A DNA stretch of 64,000 nt from CBDHCC01 sp965261015 (GTDB lineage: Bacteria; Pseudomonadota; Alphaproteobacteria; Sphingomonadales; Sphingomonadaceae). The stretch covers positions 1,054,001 to 1,118,000 of the forward strand of contig CBDHCC010000001.1 in assembly GCA_965261015.1 (NCBI GenBank), in the 5' to 3' direction. The notes beneath the pieces were generated by a model. It had not been told where the DNA came from. It made no database searches and saw only the letters and a program-made list of their open reading frames with translations. Shown piece by piece: positions 58,364 to 64,000 of this stretch. The stretch's first letter is position 1. Each line of letters opens with the position of its first letter. Both the position numbers and the translations under genes were made by a program.

Positions 58364-59290
58364 ATGCCCCACGACCATTCCCACGACACCGACACGATGT
58401 CCGACCGCCGGCTGGTGGTGGCCATCGTCATCAATGTCGGACTGACGGTCGTCCAGATCGTCGGCGGAGTGCTTTCGGGGTCGCTGGCGCTCGTGGCCGA
58501 CGCGCTGCACAATTTTTCCGACGCGGCCTCGCTGATGCTCGCCTGGTTCGCGCGCAAGGTGGGGCGTCGGCCGGCGGATCAGCTGATGACGTTCGGCTGG
58601 CGGCGCGCGGAGCTGGTGGCCGCGCTCATCAACCTGACCTCGCTCGTGCTCATCGGCTTCTACCTGCTGGTCGAGGCGGTGGCGCGGCTGGCCGATCCGG
58701 AGCCGGTGGCGGGCTGGACCGTCATCTGGGTGGCGGGCGGCGCGCTGGTGGTGGACGTGGCGACGGCGCTGATGCTGCGCGCGGGCGCCAAGGGCAGCCT
58801 GAACATGCGCGCGGCCTTTCTGCACAACGTCTCCGACGCGCTCGCCTCCGTGGGCGTGATCGCGGCCGGCGCGGCGATCCTGCTCTACGACTGGTGGTGG
58901 GCCGACCTGCTGGTCACGGTCGTGATCGCCGGCCTGGTCCTGTGGCAGGGCGTCAGCCTGCTGCCCCGCACGATCCGCCTGCTGATGGGCGCGGTGCCCG
59001 ACGATGTGGAGTTCGCGGCGCTGGTGCGCGAGCTGGAGGCGGTGCCGGGCGTCGCCTCGCTCCACCACGTTCACGTTTGGAGCCTGGACGAGGACCGCCG
59101 CGCGCTGGAGGCGCATCTGGTGCCCGACAGCGCCTCGCTGACGGAGTTCGAGGGCGTAAAGGCGCTGGCACGCGCGATGCTGCGCCAGCGCTTCGCGATC
59201 GGCCATGCGACGTTGGAGCCGTGCGTGGGAGGGGGCTGCGCGGTGGAAGAGCGGGCCGAGCACGACGCGTCGCACGATCACGAGCACTGA
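58364..59290 (+). CDS. Cation diffusion facilitator family metal exporter (zinc type)
   Basis: 308 residues with six membrane segments. Metal-site motifs: HNFSD in segment II and HNVSD in segment V (the H-x-x-x-D pairs). The N-terminus (MPHDHSHDTD) and C-terminus (EHDASHDHEH) are histidine-rich. Cytoplasmic C-terminal domain about 200-300. Probably a proton-coupled exporter of Zn2+, perhaps Co2+ or Cd2+. Strong GGAAGGAG box. The tRNA-Leu follows after 80 bases. Confidence 0.94.
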   Translation: MPHDHSHDTDTMSDRRLVVAIVINVGLTVVQIVGGVLSGSLALVADALHNFSDAASLMLAWFARKVGRRPADQLMTFGWRRAELVAALINLTSLVLIGFYLLVEAVARLADPEPVAGWTVIWVAGGALVVDVATALMLRAGAKGSLNMRAAFLHNVSDALASVGVIAAGAAILLYDWWWADLLVTVVIAGLVLWQGVSLLPRTIRLLMGAVPDDVEFAALVRELEAVPGVASLHHVHVWSLDEDRRALEAHLVPDSASLTEFEGVKALARAMLRQRFAIGHATLEPCVGGGCAVEERAEHDASHDHEH

Positions 59291-59370
59291 TTCGGCGAGT
59301 CCGACCGGCATCCATCGCGCGCCACCACTTGCCCCCGCGTCCGCCCCATGCCATCCGGCGTGCCGGTCAC

Positions 59371-59454
59371 GCGGGCGTGGCGGAATGGTAGACGCGACGG
59401 ACTCAAAATCCGTTGTCGCAAGACGTGCCGGTTCGAGTCCGGCCGCCCGTACCA
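59371..59454 (+). tRNA. tRNA-Leu (anticodon CAA), CCA encoded
   Basis: Acceptor arms GCGGGCG and CGCCCGT pair (one G-U), followed by A and an encoded CCA. D-arm region GGCGGAATGGTAGACGCGA, anticodon stem ACGGA/TCCGT with loop CTCAAAA, giving anticodon CAA (reads UUG). The long variable arm (TGTCGCAAGACG) and T-arm (GGTTCGAGTCC) are class II, as expected for Leu. Confidence 0.95.
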
Positions 59455-59472
59455 CCGATCGGCCGGACGCGC

Positions 59473-60870
59473 TCAGGCCGCGGCCGCGCGCTCCCGCCGG
59501 TCGGCGTTCAGCATCTCGGCCAGCAGGAAGGCGAGTTCCAGCGACTGGTCCGCGTTCAGCCGCGGGTCGCAATGGGTGTGATAGCGGTCCGCCAGGTCGC
59601 GGTCGGTCACGTCCACCGCGCCGCCCGTGCACTCCGTCACGTCCTGTCCCGTCATCTCGCAATGGATGCCGCCGGCGTGGGTGCCCTCGGCCCGGTGCAC
59701 GTCGAAGAAGGCGGCGACCTCCTTCAGGATCAGGTCGAACGGCCGGGTCTTGTATCCGCCCACGGAGCGTGTGTTGCCGTGCATGGGGTCGCAACTCCAC
59801 ACTACAGGGTGCCCCGCCCGCTCCACCGCGCGGATCACGGCGGGCAGGTAGCGTTCCAGCTGGTCGTGGCCGTAACGCGTGATCAGCGTGATCCGCCCCG
59901 CCTCTCGCCGGGGATTCAGCGTGTCGAGCAGGCGGATCAGCGCGTCGGGTTCCAGGCTTGGCCCGCATTTGATCCCCAGCGGGTTCATCACGCCGCGCAA
60001 CAGCTCCACATGCGCCGACCCCTCGAACCGGGTGCGGTCGCCGATCCACAGGAAGTGCGCGGACGTGTCCAGCGTCTCGCCGGTCAGCTGGTCGGTCCGC
60101 ACCATCGCCTGTTCGAAGGGCAGCAACAGCGCCTCGTGACTGGTGTAGAACTCCGTGCCCTGCAAACGGGGATCGGTGTCCGGGTGCACGCCGCACGCGG
60201 CCATGAAGTCCAGCGCCTCCCCGATCCGGTCGGCCAGGTCGCGATACCGCTCCGACCATTTCGACTTGCCCATGAAGTCGAGCGTCCAGCGATGGACCTG
60301 GTGCAGGTTGGCATAGCCGCCGCCCGCCAACGCCCGCAGCAGGTTCAGCGTGGCGGCCGACTGGGAATAGCCGCGCACCATCCGTTCGGGATCGGGGGCG
60401 CGGCCGGCCGCCGTGAAGGCGATGTCGTTGACATTGTCGCCGCGATAGATCGGCAGCTCCACCGTCCCTTGCCGCTCCGTCGGGCTGGATCGCGGCTTGG
60501 CGAACTGTCCCGCCATGCGCCCGACCTTCACCACCGGCAGCTTGGAGGCGAAGGTGAGCACGACCGCCATCTGCAGGATCAGGCGGAAGGTGTCGCGGAT
60601 GGAGTGCGGGTTGAATTCCGCGAAGCTCTCCGCGCAGTCGCCGCCCTGCAGCAGGAACGCCTCGCCCGCCGCCACGCGCGCCAGCCGCGCCTTGAGCGCC
60701 AGGGCCTCGCCCGCGAACACCAGCGCGGGGTAGGAGGCCACCGTCGCCTCCGCCCGGGCGAGCGCCGCGGGATCGGGATAGGTCGGTTGCTGACGCGCCT
60801 CGTGCGCGCGCCAGGAAGACGGGGACCAGGCGCCGCGGTGCGGGCCGTTGGGAGAGGGCGCGTCGATCAT
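59473..60870 (-). CDS. aroF: 3-deoxy-7-phosphoheptulonate synthase, class II
   Basis: First step of the shikimate pathway (PEP plus erythrose-4-phosphate), plant-type AroA-II, 465 residues. Features: FLLQGGDCAESFAEF at about 75, GRMAGQFAKPRSSPTE at about 115, GIKCGPSLEPDALI, DPMHGNTRSV and HCEMTGQDVTECTGG. The gene symbol aroF is used loosely; class II genes are also called aroG or aroA2. Its ATG overlaps the stop of the upstream DUF389 gene by 4 bases (ATGA), an unusual pairing. Confidence 0.94.
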   Translation of the reverse strand: MIDAPSPNGPHRGAWSPSSWRAHEARQQPTYPDPAALARAEATVASYPALVFAGEALALKARLARVAAGEAFLLQGGDCAESFAEFNPHSIRDTFRLILQMAVVLTFASKLPVVKVGRMAGQFAKPRSSPTERQGTVELPIYRGDNVNDIAFTAAGRAPDPERMVRGYSQSAATLNLLRALAGGGYANLHQVHRWTLDFMGKSKWSERYRDLADRIGEALDFMAACGVHPDTDPRLQGTEFYTSHEALLLPFEQAMVRTDQLTGETLDTSAHFLWIGDRTRFEGSAHVELLRGVMNPLGIKCGPSLEPDALIRLLDTLNPRREAGRITLITRYGHDQLERYLPAVIRAVERAGHPVVWSCDPMHGNTRSVGGYKTRPFDLILKEVAAFFDVHRAEGTHAGGIHCEMTGQDVTECTGGAVDVTDRDLADRYHTHCDPRLNADQSLELAFLLAEMLNADRRERAAAA

Positions 60871-62561
60871 TGGCCCGGCACCGTGGGGGAAGCGCTGGTC
60901 GCTGGCAACGGCGTCGTGACGGCCGTGGCGGGTGCGGGCGGCGGAGTGCAGCCGGGTCGGCCGTCGGGCTCCCGCACGCACAGTCGCAGGCCCGGCTCAC
61001 CGGCCGAGCGCGACAGCTGACCCGCCGGGCCGCTCAGCTGAGCGGCCACCGCGTCGACCCGCTCGCCGCCCCCGATCAGCGTGATCCCCAGGCGCGGCCA
61101 GCGACGCAGGGTCGCACGCAGGGCCGCCGCCTCGTCGGGCGAGGGGAACGAGCGCGGACCGAGCGGCAGGAACACGGTCGCCGCGTCGGCCGGATCGATC
61201 TCCACCGCCCGCGCGGCCTGGCTGGCGACCAGCGCGGCGGCGTCCGGCGACAGCGGCTGGGCGCCGCCATAGGCCACCGTCAGCGCGGGTGCGCCGTCGG
61301 CGGCCACTCGCAGGCTCGCCCCCACCAGCTCCCGGCCGGCCGGCAACAGCACATCGGACAGACCGTCGGCCAGGCGTTGACGCAGCGGTGCCAGCAGGTC
61401 GGCCGTGGGTGCCGCGGCGGGGGAGGCCGCGCGCAAGCTGGGGGCGTCCGGCAGCTTCTGCGCCGCCTCCGCCAATCGGCCGCTGGGCACGACGATCTGG
61501 CTGAGCGACAGCCGGACCGGCTCTCCGGCAGCCCGCGTCATCGTCTGGGCCAGGCGCAGGCGCTCCGCTTCGGACACGCGCGACTGGGTGGCGATGCGCA
61601 GCGTCACGGTCGCCTCCTCGCCCGACTGGTCGATGCGGCGTTCCAGCACCAGGGTCTCGCCGCCCTTTTCCAGCGACGCCGTCGCGGTGTCGGCGGCGGC
61701 GGAGACCTTCACCTCGCGCACGATATGGGAGAAGGAGCGCGTGAGCGGCAGGGACACGGCCGCGACGAACAGGGTGGTCAGCGCCATGCGCTTCCACGGG
61801 GAGGAGGCGACGTCCAGCGTGCGGGGCAGCGGGATGTCCTCGCACACCCGCGCCAGCCCCGTCGACCGGTCTTCACGGTGCCAGGCCTTCGCGCGCGCCA
61901 CGACCTCTGGCCGGTGCATGCCGACCGACAGGAACACGCCCAGCCCGCTCAGCACGATGCCCGCCAGGTTCGCGCCGAACAGGAGCAGACTGCCGGTGAT
62001 GATCGGCCATTGAAAACCGGTTCCGATGCCGAAGCCGGCGACGCCCAGAGGCGGCACCAGCGCCACCGCGACCGCCACCCCCGGGATCGACCCGGACAGG
62101 CGTGTTTCGCGCGACGCCATCACGACCGCGCCCGCCAGGCCGGAAAAGATCGCGATCAGCAGGTCCAGGGTGTTGGGCCGGGTGCGCGCGGCGATCTCGT
62201 CGGTCACCGCATCGATCGGCAGGACCCAGGTGACCAGCGCCGCGAGCGCCACGATGGCGGCCGCGCCCGTCAGGATCGAGAGTGCGGTCTGCACGAACAG
62301 CCGTCCGTCGCCGACCGCCACCGACAGCGACAGCCCGAGCAGCGGCCCGAGCAGCGGCGCGACGAGCATCGCGCCGATCACGACCGCCGTGGAGTTCAGC
62401 ACCAGGCCCAGCGTCGCGATCGCGCCGGACAGCATCAGGACGGTCCAGAAGGGCAGGTCCGTGTCGGTCGCGGCGTCCGCGATCTCGCAATAGAGCGCCG
62501 GGCGCTCGTGCGCGCGCAGCCCCAGCTCTCGACCCAATTTGCTGGAGAGGGGAGGAGGCAT
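60867..62561 (-). CDS. DUF389 (TIGR00341) membrane protein
   Basis: 564 residues. The N-terminal third is the DUF389 membrane domain with about six to seven hydrophobic segments (LNSTAVVIGAMLVAPLLGPLLGL, MASRETRL, PLGVAGFGIGTG). From about 260 a large soluble part, with an alternating helix/strand pattern, is probably periplasmic. No known activity. The stop overlaps the start of the DAHP synthase (ATGA), so they are co-translated. Confidence 0.85.
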   Translation of the reverse strand: MPPPLSSKLGRELGLRAHERPALYCEIADAATDTDLPFWTVLMLSGAIATLGLVLNSTAVVIGAMLVAPLLGPLLGLSLSVAVGDGRLFVQTALSILTGAAAIVALAALVTWVLPIDAVTDEIAARTRPNTLDLLIAIFSGLAGAVVMASRETRLSGSIPGVAVAVALVPPLGVAGFGIGTGFQWPIITGSLLLFGANLAGIVLSGLGVFLSVGMHRPEVVARAKAWHREDRSTGLARVCEDIPLPRTLDVASSPWKRMALTTLFVAAVSLPLTRSFSHIVREVKVSAAADTATASLEKGGETLVLERRIDQSGEEATVTLRIATQSRVSEAERLRLAQTMTRAAGEPVRLSLSQIVVPSGRLAEAAQKLPDAPSLRAASPAAAPTADLLAPLRQRLADGLSDVLLPAGRELVGASLRVAADGAPALTVAYGGAQPLSPDAAALVASQAARAVEIDPADAATVFLPLGPRSFPSPDEAAALRATLRRWPRLGITLIGGGERVDAVAAQLSGPAGQLSRSAGEPGLRLCVREPDGRPGCTPPPAPATAVTTPLPATSASPTVPGQ

Positions 62562-62651
62562 GGACCGGGCGGCGCTCCTGGGCGGCGGAAGGCGACACCA
62601 AAGCGGTCCGCGTGACCGATGGCAAGCCGTCGGGGTGGCGCGGACGCGGAA

Positions 62652-62684
62652 ACGCCCGCGCCCTCATGGTGAGAGCGCGGGCGT
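62652..62684 (-). terminator. Strong hairpin between minus-strand genes
   Basis: Arms ACGCCCGCGC / GCGCGGGCGT (10 bp) enclose an inner CTCA-TGG-TGAG stem-loop with one mismatch. It lies 35 bases after the stop of the DUF2382 gene; only TTCC follows on the minus strand, so it is a plausible but U-poor terminator. The rest of 62562-62719 holds nothing else recognisable. Confidence 0.55.
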
Positions 62685-62719
62685 CCCGGCTTGAGCGGGC
62701 GACCGTTCGGCCGCGCCGA

Positions 62720-63538
62720 TCACATCTTGCGGTCGCGGTCCGTTTCGACGGTGCGGTCGGTCGTGCCCATCTGCTCGACCTCGACGTCCTTGCGGCGAAC
62801 GGTCTCGTCGATGTCCTCGGTCACGGTGTCGACGTCCTTGCTGACGACGACCTCCTCGACGACACGGGCCTGCTTGCCGACGACGGCTTCCTCGCTGGTC
62901 TCGGTCATCTCGATCGTGCGATCCTGAAAGGCGTCACCCGCGCCGCCGCCGACGGCGCGGTCCACCGGATTGCGCTCGACGTTCACATGCTCCTTGCGAA
63001 GCGTGACCTGCTCATGGACGGGCTTTTCCGTGACGTAGGAGCGCACTCGTACGCCGCCGCGATCGACCTCGCGCTTGCCGACGACCAACTGCTCCTCGAC
63101 AACCTCGAGCCGCTCGCCATCCGCGCCGGTGCGGCCATAATCCTCACGGCCGTAATCGGCGCGGCCCGCGGCATAGGCCGGGGTTTCCCAGCCTTCGTTG
63201 CGCCAAGAGGCCGACCGATCGGCGACATCGACGCTGTTCGTGGTCTCCAACGCGCGGATGGCGGCGTCGATCTCGTCCTCATCGACGTCGGTGACCAGTA
63301 GGTAACCGCCGCGACGCAGGCCCTCTTCGTAGGTGTGGCGATCCTCGTCGGGCAGGAACGCGTTCTTGATGGACGACCACAAGCCGGACTCCTCGTGCGT
63401 GGCATAGCCGGCGTCGCTCATGCTGCTCTTGTCGTGGATGCGTATGTTGTCCGTGTCGATGTTCGCGTCGACCAGGCGCTGACGGCCGGCCTCGGCGTCG
63501 TCGCGGGTGTCGAACAGTGCGGTAAGGGTGCGGGACAT
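62720..63538 (-). CDS. DUF2382 (YsnF/AvaK) stress-response protein
   Basis: 272 residues. N-terminal general-stress-type domain (about 1-95, SRTLTALFDTRDDAEAGRQRL, EGLRRGGYLLVTDV) and a C-terminal DUF2382 domain (about 145-265) with the signature GERLEVVEEQLVVGKREVDRG and VRSYVTEKPVHEQVTLRKEHVNVE (given in part). Strongly acidic and charged. Homologues are induced by stress in Bacillus and Nostoc. It follows the OmpA-family gene by 31 bases on the same strand. Confidence 0.87.
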   Translation of the reverse strand: MSRTLTALFDTRDDAEAGRQRLVDANIDTDNIRIHDKSSMSDAGYATHEESGLWSSIKNAFLPDEDRHTYEEGLRRGGYLLVTDVDEDEIDAAIRALETTNSVDVADRSASWRNEGWETPAYAAGRADYGREDYGRTGADGERLEVVEEQLVVGKREVDRGGVRVRSYVTEKPVHEQVTLRKEHVNVERNPVDRAVGGGAGDAFQDRTIEMTETSEEAVVGKQARVVEEVVVSKDVDTVTEDIDETVRRKDVEVEQMGTTDRTVETDRDRKM

Positions 63539-63569
63539 GATGTTGGTCTCCTTGAAGTGATGTGGAAGA

Positions 63570-64000
63570 TTAGCGCGACAGAATGGTGATCTGCGCGCGG
63601 CGTGCCTCGGCGCGGGCCTGGGCCAGCGTCGCGGTGTCGTCGGGAAGCGTCTCGCCCCCGCCGACGGTCTCGATCCGATCCGCCGCGACGCCTTGCGCCA
63701 CCAGCGCCTGCTTCACGGAGTCGGCCCGGTCGGAGGCCAGCTTCTGATTGTACGGCTTGGTGCCGCGGGGATCGGCATAGCCGGTCACTCGGATGCGAAC
63801 GGTCGAGCGCTGCTTCAGGGCATTGGCGATGGAGCCGACCTCGGCCTGGTCGCCGGCCTTGATGGTCGCGCTGTCCGTATCGAAATTCAGACGCTCGAAC
63901 GTGAAGGTCGCCGGGGTCGGGTCCGTGCCCTCGACATAGCCGGGCAGGTCGGACAGCGGCCGGTCGACGCCTTCCGAGATCGCGTTCGGGTCGGTCACGC
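63570..64000 (-). CDS. OmpA-family protein, 5' end outside window
   Basis: The visible 142 residues are an OmpA C-terminal peptidoglycan-binding domain: ERLNFDTDSATIK, ALKQRSTVRIRVTGYADPRGTKPYNQKLASDRADSV (read only as the TGYADPRG and N-x-x-L-x-x-R-A motifs) and the ending RAEARRAQITIL. The first in-frame start seen is a GTG at 63998, right at the edge, so the N-terminus, probably with a membrane anchor or barrel, is cut off. Probably co-transcribed with the DUF2382 gene. Confidence 0.87.
   Translation of the reverse strand, partial: VTDPNAISEGVDRPLSDLPGYVEGTDPTPATFTFERLNFDTDSATIKAGDQAEVGSIANALKQRSTVRIRVTGYADPRGTKPYNQKLASDRADSVKQALVAQGVAADRIETVGGGETLPDDTATLAQARAEARRAQITILSR

Overview
This 64 kb window looks like chromosomal DNA from a high-GC alphaproteobacterium, most likely a member of the Sphingomonadaceae. 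The gene order is chromosomal and familiar for that group: dut-coaBC-ubiB-ubiE | mutM-rpsT-dnaA, murJ-secB | tim44-mltA-smr, and rpmH-rnpA-yidD-yidC-yihA. Other pointers are an Oar-like TonB-dependent receptor, a DUF2794 protein and one candidate EcfG-type (general stress response) promoter. There are no rRNA genes, insertion sequences, prophage or CRISPR array; one tRNA (Leu, CAA anticodon) is present. The genus is inferred from gene content and order only.

Layout. 0-13 kb: the 3' part of a thiolase, a VanY-type peptidase, a lysophospholipid-type MFS transporter, pgsA, cysE with a DUF2794 gene, a large Oar-like receptor, alanine racemase, a compact modABC molybdate transporter, ygfZ and a PilZ protein. 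13-24 kb: acnA, a 2-oxoglutarate oxygenase, a stress-type pair (disordered protein plus SDR), a SWIB protein, a KASIII-type synthase, an SDR/DUF1330 pair and a frameshifted gene. That gene is followed by palindromic REP-type repeats and a decaying toxin-antitoxin island (BrnT, short BrnA, HigA remnant). 24-29 kb: class Ia ribonucleotide reductase, with nrdB and nrdA separated by small genes, and a candidate pair of NrdR boxes before nrdA. 29-39 kb: ThiF-family enzyme, dut, coaBC, two small toxin-antitoxin modules (MntA/HepT and MazEF), ubiB, ubiE, mutM, rpsT and dnaA. 39-54 kb: lipoprotein, trpS, murJ, secB, a Tim44-domain protein, mltA, smr, a GGDEF-EAL protein, dapE, cupin, GST, a TPR-like protein, and the yihA-yidC-yidD-rnpA-rpmH operon. 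54-64 kb: comM, an EAL-CBS-GGDEF protein, a CDF metal exporter, tRNA-Leu, class II DAHP synthase with a DUF389 membrane protein, a DUF2382 stress protein and an OmpA-family gene cut by the window end.

Functional themes. Envelope building is prominent (murJ, mltA, secB, yidC, pgsA, alr, VanY). Cyclic-di-GMP signalling is represented by two GGDEF/EAL proteins and one PilZ receptor. Several small stress-type genes are scattered through the window. The accessory load is small and mostly toxin-antitoxin modules placed between housekeeping genes. I found no large uncharacterised multi-gene system. The most unusual items are the rpmH/rnpA junction, where the only well-placed rnpA start is a CTG overlapping the rpmH stop; the chimeric BrnA/HigA remnant; a GGDEF-EAL protein lacking the EAL general base; and the frameshifted gene beside the REP cluster.
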